A stretch of DNA of 48,707 bases from Hyphomicrobiales bacterium (GTDB lineage: Bacteria > Pseudomonadota > Alphaproteobacteria > Rhizobiales > Rhizobiaceae): assembly GCA_900471925.1 (NCBI GenBank), contig UCGV01000040.1, positions 1-48,707 on the forward strand, in the 5' to 3' direction. The notes beneath the pieces are model-generated. The model worked only from the letters and a program-made list of their open reading frames with translations. It was not told where the DNA came from and did not search any database. Positions 16,006 to 23,541 of this stretch are shown one piece after another. How positions within the stretch are numbered: the first letter of the stretch is position 1; each line of letters starts with the position of its first letter. The translations under genes and the position numbers were made by a program.

Positions 16006-16755
16006 ATGCTGCTCGACGCAACGATGAATACGGCGCTCGGCTTTTTTGAGAACGCCTACGCCTTAGAGACGCACGCTCGCCTTGTGCGGCTGCGCAGCAA
16101 TCAAGTGGAACTCGATCGCACCGTGTTCTATCCCGCGACCGGTGTGACCCCTGCCGATCGGGGGGAACTGGTGTTTGAAGATGGTTCGACGGTGGCGATC
16201 AATGAAACCATCTGGGATCGGGTCGGACAAGGATCCCTTCTCCACATCGCCAACACATCTTGCGAAAACCACCTTGCGGGGGAAAAAGTCATCGCGCGCA
16301 TTGCCTGGCCGACACGCTATCGGCGCATGAAAGTTCATACCGCACTTCACGTTCTGTCGATCGCGCTGCCCTATCCGGCAGTAGGCGGCCACGTCGATGA
16401 TGGCTGGGGTTACGTCACCTTCCAAGCCGGCGATCTGCACATTCCGCGCAAACGACTTACGCGGATGATGCAGCACCTGATAGACCGCGCCCTGCCGGTC
16501 GATACCATCTGGATGCCGCCGCGTTTGAGAGATCCCCGCATAGGCGCGCGATCCTTCGACTGGCCGGGAAGCAACGGCCTCATCAGAGCCGTCCGCATCG
16601 GTAATCTCGATATCCAGCCGTGCGATGGCCTGCACGTGGCCAACACATCAGAGATCGGATCCGTTGAGGTTGCGAGCATTCGGCCGCGCTCCCGCGAGCA
16701 ACAAGATGTCCACGTTTTTGTCAAAGATGACGCCGGCCCTGACGAAGCGACTTAG
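16006..16755 (+). CDS. AlaX-like alanyl-tRNA editing domain protein
   Basis: This 249-residue protein is related to the free-standing editing domain of alanyl-tRNA synthetase. It has the N-terminal strand-turn TVFYPATGVTPADRGEL (AlaRS: FYPEGGGQ..D.G), the first zinc pair KVHTALHVLS (HxxxH) and the second IQPCDGLHVANTSEIGS (CxxxH followed by a THV..T.EIG-like sequence). All four zinc ligands are present. AlaX enzymes hydrolyse Ser- or Gly-tRNA-Ala. ATG 16006 was chosen because GGGAG lies six bases upstream. Its stop overlaps the stop of the convergent 16752 gene by four bases (TTAG). An editing enzyme among regulators of a phosphonate operon is odd; it may protect against a mischarged amino acid or alanine analogue, but that is inference. 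Confidence 0.8.
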   Translation: MLLDATMNTALGFFENAYALETHARLVRLRSNQVELDRTVFYPATGVTPADRGELVFEDGSTVAINETIWDRVGQGSLLHIANTSCENHLAGEKVIARIAWPTRYRRMKVHTALHVLSIALPYPAVGGHVDDGWGYVTFQAGDLHIPRKRLTRMMQHLIDRALPVDTIWMPPRLRDPRIGARSFDWPGSNGLIRAVRIGNLDIQPCDGLHVANTSEIGSVEVASIRPRSREQQDVHVFVKDDAGPDEAT

Positions 16756-17261
16756 GCTACGTGTCGCGCGAGCAAAATGCGTCGCGTAAACGTCCGGTCG
16801 CCAGACCGCTTCCATCGCTCAAGACCTTCAAGCAGCAGCTCAGAGCAGACATCGGCGTCGCGTGCAAAGAGGCCATTGATCAATTTGGCAATCAAATTGA
16901 GCGTGTCGCGCGCGGCGACGGGATCCTTGAGTTCCTCCTCACGAAATCGCCTCGTCTTCTCATTGATACGCCAGATCCTGCGCATCATTTTGTCGTTGTT
17001 GGCGAGCGCGCCGATCCTCTCGTAGAGATGTTCCTGGAAAATCGCGACTTCTGTCGCCATGTCCCCAAGCTCGGGCAGTTCCATTCCCTCCTCCCAGACC
17101 TGGATGATCCTGGGGACGCGCAATCCGGCAAAACGGAACGCATTGATGTTCTTGCGCAGCGCATAGATCATCAGGGCGGAGGCAATCTCGAGATCCTCAC
17201 GGATCTTGGTTCTTGTCCGATCCAAGTCCGTCGTCACGATTTGGGAAACCATGCTCGTCAT
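16752..17261 (-). CDS. FCD-like ligand-sensing protein lacking a DNA-binding domain (second copy)
   Basis: This 169-residue paralogue of the 14424 protein is again all helical, without a winged helix. The shared segments are REDLEIASALM, FAGLRVPR (residues 44-51), FQEHLYERIGALANN and IWRINEKTRRFREEEL. Its ATG overlaps the stop of the full GntR gene upstream by four bases (ATGA 17258-17261), so the two proteins are made from one message by coupled translation. This supports the idea that they work together, for example as a heterodimer in which only one subunit binds DNA. The Tyr in FQEHLYERI again replaces the FCD metal-binding His. It converges on the AlaX-like gene with a four-base overlap. 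Confidence 0.7.
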   Translation of the reverse strand: MTSMVSQIVTTDLDRTRTKIREDLEIASALMIYALRKNINAFRFAGLRVPRIIQVWEEGMELPELGDMATEVAIFQEHLYERIGALANNDKMMRRIWRINEKTRRFREEELKDPVAARDTLNLIAKLINGLFARDADVCSELLLEGLERWKRSGDRTFTRRILLARHVA

Positions 17262-18016
17262 CCTTTCGCAGGCCGCTCGGGTATCAGCGCCTCGACCGAC
17301 CTGTTTTCCGCCATCGCGCGCTGCATGACACCAAGGACGAGTTCCGGAAGCAGTTTGATCTTGGTCTCATACTGTTCGTGCAGGTTCGAGATCGCGCCAT
17401 CGACGTCCCCTTGGGCCAAGAAGTCGAGAAACATCCTCATCTGTGTCGTGATCTGAACGAGACGGTGGGGCTTTTGAAGATCGAACTCGCGAATGAAACT
17501 CGTTCGGTCGATAAATTGGTGCATGTAGCCCTGAATTGTCGGATTGCTCGAAAGCTGGCCAATACGTTGATAGACCATCTCCAGGAAGGCGACGTAGAGC
17601 TCGGTGCGGGCGCTGCGCGGTTCAAGCGCGCCGGCGTCCTGTTCGAAGCCCGGCGGCAGCCGCATGCCCAGCAATGAGAACTCGCGGCCATTCTTCCTAA
17701 GCGCATGGCTGATGATCATAAACGCCGCCTCATACTCGGCCGCCAGTTCCTCCACGCTCGGGACGCGCGAAAAATAGCCGCGCCCGGCGGGCGCTTGCAT
17801 GATGATCTGTTCGTTGGCCAGACGGATGAGAGCCTCGCGCACCGGTGTCGGGCTGACATGCAAGGCCTTGGCCAGGGTCCGGATGTTCAAGAATGTCGAT
17901 GGGGTAACCCGGCATGACAGTAATATGCTTCGGATCTTCGCATAAACTTGTCCGGCTTTATCGTGATCGTCGGCCATCTCTTCGTAATCGTTTGCAATGA
18001 AGTTCATTCGGTTCAT
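17258..18016 (-). CDS. GntR/FCD-family regulator divergent from the phosphonate operon
   Basis: This 252-residue protein has a GntR winged helix (QVYAKIRSILLSC, NIRTLAKALHVSPTPVREAL, EQIIMQAPAGRGYFS) followed by a helical effector domain (FSLLGMRLPPGFE, FLEMVYQRIGQLSSN, GAISNLHEQYETKI). ATG 18016 was chosen over GTG 18037 because a strong ribosome site (GGAGGGG, minus strand, 18021-18027) sits six bases upstream. It is transcribed divergently from the PEP mutase gene across a 300-base AT-rich region with inverted repeats, the usual position for an autoregulating GntR protein that also controls its neighbour. It is cotranscribed with the HTH-less paralogue at 16752. The ligand is unknown; a phosphonate intermediate or acyl precursor is plausible. 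Confidence 0.85.
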   Translation of the reverse strand: MNRMNFIANDYEEMADDHDKAGQVYAKIRSILLSCRVTPSTFLNIRTLAKALHVSPTPVREALIRLANEQIIMQAPAGRGYFSRVPSVEELAAEYEAAFMIISHALRKNGREFSLLGMRLPPGFEQDAGALEPRSARTELYVAFLEMVYQRIGQLSSNPTIQGYMHQFIDRTSFIREFDLQKPHRLVQITTQMRMFLDFLAQGDVDGAISNLHEQYETKIKLLPELVLGVMQRAMAENRSVEALIPERPAKG

Positions 18017-18317
18017 CGATCCCCTCCAGTGCACCACGCCTCGTCTTGCATCCGTATGCGAGATGAGACGCGGTACTCACCTATAAGGCGAGCTATAGCA
18101 GACCATTTCCCCCTTTGCTTGCTATTTCCGTGTTATTTCACCGAAATATCGGCTAACCCGTTCAAATCGCCGCGATATATCTTCAATATCTGAAACAGCA
18201 AAGAGATATTCAAGCTATATTACTGATATATCGAGAAAATACTGTTTTTATATCAAATTATATTGTTGCTTTTTTATTTTAAACATCGAACATCACAATT
18301 GTTACGGAGGTATGACA
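18017..18317. promoter_or_regulatory. AT-rich divergent control region between GntR and pepM with operator-like repeats
   Basis: This stretch is strikingly AT-rich against its surroundings. It contains the inverted repeat TTCAATATCT (18182-18191) / AGATATTCAA (18204-18213), whose arms match at nine of ten positions, and two copies of the palindrome GATATATC (18174-18181 and 18225-18232), 51 bases apart. ATATC-type half-sites recur elsewhere (for example AAATATCGG near 18145). These are good candidates for binding by the divergent GntR/FCD regulator and its partners. The pepM ribosome site CGGAGG is at 18305-18310. Confidence 0.6.
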
Positions 18318-19241
18318 ATGAACAAATTGATCTCTTCTTTGGATGGCTCCCCTGTACACGCTCTCGATGCACCGGGACGTCCGCTTATCGACCTGCTCCG
18401 CTCGAAGGAAACCGAATTCCTGATGGAGGCCCATGACGGGCTTTCGGCGGCAATCGCCGCCCGCGCCGGTTTCAAGGGGCTCTGGGCATCCGGGCTTTCG
18501 ATATCGTCTGCGCTTGGCTACCGCGACGCCAACGAGGCAAGTTGGACGCAGGTCGTCGATGTCGTCGAGCATATGGTCGATGCAAGCCATGTTCCGATCC
18601 TGGTCGACGGCGACAGCGGCTTCGGCAACTTCAACAACGCACGTCTGCTGGCAAAAAAACTCGAAGAGCGCGGCGCTTCCGGCGTGGCGATCGAAGACAA
18701 GGGGTTCCCGAAGATGAACTCCTTCGTCGGCGACCGGCATCCGCTTGCCGAGATCGAGGAATTCTGCGGGCGGCTGAAGGCCGTCAAGGATACGACAGGC
18801 CCGAATTTCGCTCTGGTCGCCCGCATCGAAGCGTTGATTGCCGGTCACGGCCTGGACGAGGCGCTGACAAGGGCACACGCTTATGCCAAGGCCGGCGCCG
18901 ACGCGATCCTGATCCACTCCCGCAAGGCTGTCGCCGACGAAATCCTCGCCTTCGCCAAGGAATGGGACAACAAGCTGCCGGTCGTGATCGTCCCCACGAA
19001 ATATTACAACACACCGGTCTCTGCCTATCGCAAGGCGGGCATTTCGACCGTCATCTGGGCCAATCACACGATGCGTGCCGCGATTGCCGGCATGCGTGAC
19101 ATCTGCGCCCGCATTCAGGCCGACGAGAGCATTGCCGGCATAGAGGGTGAGGTTGCCGGCCTGGACGAACTGTTCAGCCTCATCGGCTATGACGAGCTGG
19201 CGCGGGCAGAAGACCATTATCTGCCCCGGCAGACCGCATAG
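18318..19241 (+). CDS. pepM: Phosphoenolpyruvate phosphomutase
   Basis: This 307-residue isocitrate-lyase-superfamily TIM barrel carries the mutase signature EDKGFPKMNS (residues 126-135). This EDK-x5-NS pattern separates true PEP mutases from hydrolases and lyases. Other landmarks are GLWASGLSIS, the metal-binding VDGDSGFGN and RIEALIAGHGLDEAL. The enzyme moves the phosphoryl group of PEP onto carbon, forming phosphonopyruvate, the entry step of nearly all natural phosphonates. ATG 18318 was preferred to ATG 18312 because CGGAGG ends seven bases before it. It is the first gene of the eight-gene operon. The equilibrium favours PEP, so a pulling step is needed; the decarboxylase at 23531 supplies it. 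Confidence 0.97.
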   Translation: MNKLISSLDGSPVHALDAPGRPLIDLLRSKETEFLMEAHDGLSAAIAARAGFKGLWASGLSISSALGYRDANEASWTQVVDVVEHMVDASHVPILVDGDSGFGNFNNARLLAKKLEERGASGVAIEDKGFPKMNSFVGDRHPLAEIEEFCGRLKAVKDTTGPNFALVARIEALIAGHGLDEALTRAHAYAKAGADAILIHSRKAVADEILAFAKEWDNKLPVVIVPTKYYNTPVSAYRKAGISTVIWANHTMRAAIAGMRDICARIQADESIAGIEGEVAGLDELFSLIGYDELARAEDHYLPRQTA

Positions 19242-19294
19242 CGGCGGTCCGGGCGGCCCCTAACCAACCCCAACATCAGACTGGAGGAGCGCAC

Positions 19295-20485
19295 ATGCTT
19301 GCGCAACGGACAAACCTGTTCGGTTCATCGGGAACAGCTGCGGCAAGGGCGGCAGCAAAAGCGGCAGCCGACGCCGGAAAGGACATCATCGATCTGACAG
19401 CTGGCGAAATCTGGAGCGATCTGGCCCCTGCCATCCGCGACGGCGCGATCGATGCCATCAACAGGGGTATCAACCGCTATACCGACACGGTCGGTATGAT
19501 GGAACTGCGTGAGGCGCTGGCACGGAAAGTCTCGCTCGATACAGGGCAGATCTGGAAGGCAGAAGAGATTGCCGTCACGTCAGGCGCCAAGCAGGCCCTT
19601 TTTAATGCCGCGATGGTTCTCCTCAATCCCGGCGATGAAGTGATCATCCCGGCTCCCTACTGGACGACCTTCCCGGCCCAGGTCCTGATTGCCGGCGGCA
19701 AGCCGGTCTTCGTCGATACCCGCTCCAACGGTTATGTTCCGCGGATCGAGGATATCAGAGCCGCCATCACGGATCGCTCGAGAGTGATCGTCATCAATAC
19801 CCCGAGCAACCCGACGGGTGCGGTCTACGATGTCCAGACACTGATTGGCATTGCCGAGCTCGCCATCAACCGGAATCTCTGGATTATCTTCGACGAATGC
19901 TACGGCGATTTCGTCCACGGCCACCAGGTTCATCATCCGATCGTGTCTATTGTTCCTGAGGTGCGCTCGCGTACGTTGATCATCAACGCATTCAGCAAGT
20001 CGCTGGCGCTGACCGGTTGGCGGATCGGTTATCTTGCTGGCCCGAAGGATGTGATCAATGCCGTCAAGGCGCTGCAATCACACACAACGTCCAATCCCAA
20101 CGTGATCGCCCAGCACGCGGTCTTGTATCATCTGCAGCGCGGCGACGGCGGCTACGAGAACAGGCTGCGTTCGCAACTCGCCAGCTCGCGTCAGAGCGGC
20201 CTCAACATTCTTTCATCATTGACGCGGATACCAGTGCCGAAGGCACAGGGAGGTTTTTACTTCTATCTCGACCTTTCGATGCTCCTGAAGCTGACGGCGA
20301 CGGGCGGCCCCGCTTCCACGGCCGACGAAGTCGTCAATTCGCTGCTCGCCGACGCCGGCGTCGCGGCGGTGTCGGGCACCGCGTTCGGAGATTCCGCCGG
20401 CCTCAGGCTCTCTTACGGAATTCCGCCCGAGAAACTCGAGGCCGGGCTCATCCGCCTCGTCGACGTTCTCAACGCCTGGGAATGA
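19295..20485 (+). CDS. Class I/II aminotransferase of the phosphonate operon
   Basis: This 396-residue fold-type I PLP enzyme resembles aspartate aminotransferases: NRYTDTVGMMELREALA, TPSNPTGAVYD, FDECYGDFV, the Schiff-base lysine K235 in NAFSKSLALTGWRIGY, and the C-terminal arginine in SAGLRLSYGI. In this pathway it would aminate phosphonoacetaldehyde to 2-aminoethylphosphonate, or phosphonopyruvate to phosphonoalanine. The usual 2-aminoethylphosphonate transaminase (PhnW) is a class V enzyme, so this is a different solution. The decarboxylase in the same operon favours the first role. It follows pepM by 53 bases with a good ribosome site (CTGGAGGAG). Substrate assignment is inference from context. 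Confidence 0.88.
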   Translation: MLAQRTNLFGSSGTAAARAAAKAAADAGKDIIDLTAGEIWSDLAPAIRDGAIDAINRGINRYTDTVGMMELREALARKVSLDTGQIWKAEEIAVTSGAKQALFNAAMVLLNPGDEVIIPAPYWTTFPAQVLIAGGKPVFVDTRSNGYVPRIEDIRAAITDRSRVIVINTPSNPTGAVYDVQTLIGIAELAINRNLWIIFDECYGDFVHGHQVHHPIVSIVPEVRSRTLIINAFSKSLALTGWRIGYLAGPKDVINAVKALQSHTTSNPNVIAQHAVLYHLQRGDGGYENRLRSQLASSRQSGLNILSSLTRIPVPKAQGGFYFYLDLSMLLKLTATGGPASTADEVVNSLLADAGVAAVSGTAFGDSAGLRLSYGIPPEKLEAGLIRLVDVLNAWE

Positions 20486-20521
20486 CACTGTCAACCAGCA
20501 AGAGCAAAAGAGGGGAATCAA

Positions 20522-21319
20522 ATGATTAATCATCATCCGACAAAGGCCGTCATTCTCGCCGCCGGCTTTGGATCTCGCTTGCGGCCCTTGACCGACCTGC
20601 GCCCCAAGCCGCTCGTCGAAGTCAACGGCACACCGATCCTGCACAATGCCTTACGCAATCTCGAACATATCGGCGTTAAGGACGTCACGATCGTCGTCGG
20701 CTATCGCAAGGACGCCATCGAATACGCCTGCGGTCAGCATTTCGGCGGGCTTGAGATCAACTATGTCGAGTCGACCGTGTTTGATAAAACGGGTAGCGCG
20801 TATTCGCTTTGGCTTGCCCGCGAAACCCTTCTTCAGGGGGACTGCTATCTCCTCGAAGGCGATGTCTTCTTCGAAGCAGCCGCGCTCCGCAGGCTTCTGG
20901 AGGACGAGGCAGCCAATGCCTCCGCGGTCGCGCCATTCGACGCCTCGATGGAGGGATCTGCCGTCATTCTCAACGATGCCGGTTTTATTTCCGAGGTGCG
21001 GATGAAACAGACGGCCGTCAATCTCGTCGACGGATCGGCGCCGCTTTTCAAGACCATGAACCTGATCCGCATGTGCAGCGCCGACCTTCGCGGCAAGATC
21101 GTGCCTTTCTTGAACGAACTGATCGGCACCGGCGCGGTCAAGGCTTACACGGAAGAGCTGTTTGCCAACCTCATCGAACGACACGGACTGCGGATGGCCG
21201 CCACGCGGTGCGATGATCTCAAGTGGTACGAGATCGATAGCACAAGCGACCTCCGCATCGCGGAGGCCCTTTTTGCCGATGCCCGCGGACCTTCATCTGC
21301 AACAGCCGCTGCGGAATAG
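20522..21319 (+). CDS. CTP-type nucleotidyltransferase (PntC/LicC-like)
   Basis: This 265-residue nucleotidyltransferase has the nucleotide-binding signature LAAGFGSRLRPLTDLRPKPL (residues 12-31) and a metal-site motif in YLLEGDVFFE. It resembles the LicC choline-phosphate and PntC 2-aminoethylphosphonate cytidylyltransferases more than sugar enzymes, which are longer. The predicted reaction is CTP + aminoalkylphosphonate -> CMP-phosphonate + PPi. In Treponema PntC is fused to a transaminase; here the aminotransferase is the separate gene upstream. The CDP-alcohol phosphotransferase directly downstream (9-base gap) is the expected user of the product. The base specificity is not proven by the sequence. 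Confidence 0.85.
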   Translation: MINHHPTKAVILAAGFGSRLRPLTDLRPKPLVEVNGTPILHNALRNLEHIGVKDVTIVVGYRKDAIEYACGQHFGGLEINYVESTVFDKTGSAYSLWLARETLLQGDCYLLEGDVFFEAAALRRLLEDEAANASAVAPFDASMEGSAVILNDAGFISEVRMKQTAVNLVDGSAPLFKTMNLIRMCSADLRGKIVPFLNELIGTGAVKAYTEELFANLIERHGLRMAATRCDDLKWYEIDSTSDLRIAEALFADARGPSSATAAAE

Positions 21320-21328
21320 GAGACTGCC

Positions 21329-21958
21329 ATGATCAAGTATCTCTACGATCCAGCCAATGCCATAACGTTTTGCGGGCTGCTCTGCTCCGCGGTCGCGATG
21401 AATTTTGCCCTGAACGCCCAGATCGACTATGCGATCGTATTCGGTCTGTGGGCAATGCTTGCCGATCAGCTCGACGGGATCGTGGCTTCTCGTACGAAAA
21501 ACAGGGCGGCCGAGTTCGGCAAGATGGGCAAGAGCCTCGACGGCTTTGCAGACCTCGTTTATGGGGCAGTGCTGCCCGCTCTGATCGTCCTTCAACTCGG
21601 CGATGGGACGCTTCTTGCGAGCGCGTTAAGTGTAGCAATGGTCGCTGCCGGGGCGCTTCGCCTGAGTTACTTCAATAATTTTGGCCTCTCCTCGACGGGT
21701 TATTTTACCGGAGTACCCCTGTCGTATGATATACCGCTTTTGGCGGCCCTTCAGATCGCCGGGCATATGGCCCCCGGCATCGTTAGCTCGACAACCGTCG
21801 TCGTCGCCTTTTCCGTGCTCGTTCTGCTGCATATCTCGCCACTACAAATCCCGGCCCCTGGTCGCCTCATGTATCGTGGGATCAGTGCCTATGCGCTGGC
21901 AGCGACGTGTTTGCTGCTGGCGCACGCGTATGGCCTCCTCGAACAGGTAACCGGCTGA
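21329..21958 (+). CDS. CDP-alcohol phosphotransferase (putative phosphonolipid synthase)
   Basis: This 209-residue integral membrane protein has about six hydrophobic helices and a CDP-alcohol phosphotransferase site: D46-x2-D49-G50 ... G67-x3-D71-x3-D75 (LADQLDGIVASR ... GKSLDGFADL). Family members move a phospho-alcohol from CMP to an acceptor alcohol with Mg2+ bound by the four aspartates. With a CMP-aminoethylphosphonate donor it would make a phosphonolipid, using diacylglycerol or a similar acceptor. The motif is unusual: the second and third aspartates are 22 residues apart instead of 18, with AS-R in place of A-R. It sits in the inner membrane. A non-lipid acceptor, for example a polyol or glycan, cannot be excluded. 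Confidence 0.85.
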   Translation: MIKYLYDPANAITFCGLLCSAVAMNFALNAQIDYAIVFGLWAMLADQLDGIVASRTKNRAAEFGKMGKSLDGFADLVYGAVLPALIVLQLGDGTLLASALSVAMVAAGALRLSYFNNFGLSSTGYFTGVPLSYDIPLLAALQIAGHMAPGIVSSTTVVVAFSVLVLLHISPLQIPAPGRLMYRGISAYALAATCLLLAHAYGLLEQVTG

Positions 21959-21975
21959 TCTCGGGGAGCGTGACG

Positions 21976-23541
21976 ATGTTACAGGCAAACAGCATGCAGA
22001 TCGAGCGAACAGTAGACCCCACAACCTCACCCTTCCGATCGTTGGGAGTAGAGCCGTTCATCAATTGCGGCGGGGTCCGATCCACATTCGGCGGCAGTCG
22101 CATCCTTCCACAGGCCCTGAAGATCATGAACGATGCAGCGGGCGAGTTCGTCGACCTTGACGAACTCGCGCTCCGGGCGGGTTCTGAGCTTGCGACGATC
22201 ACCGGAGCCCCCTGGGGGATTGTGACGTCTTCCACAACCGCGGCCATGGCGCTTGCGACGGCGGCCTGCATTGCAGGTCACAACCCTGAGCGAATGTTGC
22301 GCTTGCCCGATACCGCAGGCATGCCCAACAAAGTTGTCATCCCGCGGGCGCACCGATTTGCTTATGATTTCGTCTTCAAGACCGTTGGGGCTGTTCTTAT
22401 CGAAATCGGCACGGCTGATGAGTTGTCAAGCGCGCTCGACGGTTCGGTCGCCATGGTCTGTCTCCTTGGGCGCGCCAAGGCTGGCGATGGCCTCTCAAAT
22501 GCCGAAGCCATTCGCATCGCTAATGCCAAGTGCGTTCCTGTGCTGGTCGATGCGGCGGCCCAGACACCCTCCTATCCGGACCAGTGGATTGCGGCCGGCG
22601 CAGATCTCGTCGTTTATGCCGGCGGCAAGTTTCTGCGCGGTCCGCAATCGACCGGCTTTCTCCTTGGTGCCGAGCACCTCTGCCGGATGGCTTGGCTCAA
22701 TGGGCCTCCCCACCAATCATTCGGACGGGCGATGAAGGTCGGAAAGGAGGAAATCATCGGGGCTATACATGCCTTGCGCTACTTCCTCCACGAACGCGAC
22801 GCCGAGGCCGAGCGCCTCGAGATGGAGCGGCACCTTCAAACGATCGAGAGCCATCTGCGCCTTGCTTCGGTGAGGACCGAGGTGGTTGCCGCGAGCGCTG
22901 CCTGGCATTCTCCAAGAATCCGCATCGCATGGGATCGCGATGCCGTCGATCTTAGCGGCGACGAGGTCCGGATCGAAATGGACCTCGCCAAGCCTCGTAT
23001 CCACATCCACGATTTCTGGTCGTCCCCGAATTCAATTGTCATCGATCCCTTCAACTTTCAAAGTGGCGACGCGGACATTGTCGGTTCGTCGCTCGCGCGC
23101 CTCTTCCTGGCGCGCTCAGGCAAGCCGAGACGGGATTCACCATCTCACAGACTCGATATCAGTGGGCAGTGGGTGGTCGAAATCGACTACCTCCACGGCC
23201 GGGTGGTTCACGAACTGCACCTAGAAAAAACCGGAGAGCAGATCCGCGGGGCTCACTCTTCGCTCGATTCCCGTGGCGACGTCTCAGGATCGGTGGCGGG
23301 GAACCACGTCCGCCTGACTGCAAGGCATGCTGGGCATCCAATATCCGTCTACTACAGTTTTTCGGGTAATCTCAGCGATGGCGTGCTGACCGGAGAACTT
23401 GCGCTGGGAGCCGCGGCCGACGAGCATTACGGGCCCGTCTTTTGCAGTCAGTTCGGGACTGTCCGATGGTCGGCGCGGAGAAAGACGCCTGCTCCTCACG
23501 CACGCGCAAATTCTCCCGGGAGCGTAAAAGATGGCGATTGA
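21976..23541 (+). CDS. SelA-like PLP enzyme with C-terminal beta domain
   Basis: This 521-residue protein has two parts. Residues 20-370 form a SelA/D-glucosaminate-6-phosphate ammonia-lyase-like PLP domain: FINCGGVRSTFGGS, LLGRAKAGDGLS, VLVDAAAQTPSYP and the Schiff-base lysine K218 in VVYAGGKFLRGPQSTGFLLG. Residues 390-505 form a beta-rich extension (ISGQWVVEIDYLHGRVVHEL, LEKTGEQIRGAHSS) rather like a small lipocalin-type barrel. Relatives perform beta- or gamma-elimination and replacement on amino acids or amino sugars. ATG 21976 follows GGGGAG by seven bases. It lies between the phosphotransferase and the decarboxylase, whose start overlaps its end by 11 bases, so it belongs to the pathway. 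The reaction is unknown; headgroup tailoring or supply of an unusual amino compound is possible. Confidence 0.8.
   Translation: MLQANSMQIERTVDPTTSPFRSLGVEPFINCGGVRSTFGGSRILPQALKIMNDAAGEFVDLDELALRAGSELATITGAPWGIVTSSTTAAMALATAACIAGHNPERMLRLPDTAGMPNKVVIPRAHRFAYDFVFKTVGAVLIEIGTADELSSALDGSVAMVCLLGRAKAGDGLSNAEAIRIANAKCVPVLVDAAAQTPSYPDQWIAAGADLVVYAGGKFLRGPQSTGFLLGAEHLCRMAWLNGPPHQSFGRAMKVGKEEIIGAIHALRYFLHERDAEAERLEMERHLQTIESHLRLASVRTEVVAASAAWHSPRIRIAWDRDAVDLSGDEVRIEMDLAKPRIHIHDFWSSPNSIVIDPFNFQSGDADIVGSSLARLFLARSGKPRRDSPSHRLDISGQWVVEIDYLHGRVVHELHLEKTGEQIRGAHSSLDSRGDVSGSVAGNHVRLTARHAGHPISVYYSFSGNLSDGVLTGELALGAAADEHYGPVFCSQFGTVRWSARRKTPAPHARANSPGSVKDGD

Noticed and set aside
18174..18232. ATATC repeats considered as a short CRISPR-like or iteron array
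   Set aside because: Repeats are only about eight bases, few and unevenly spaced; operator sites explain them better than an array or a replication origin.
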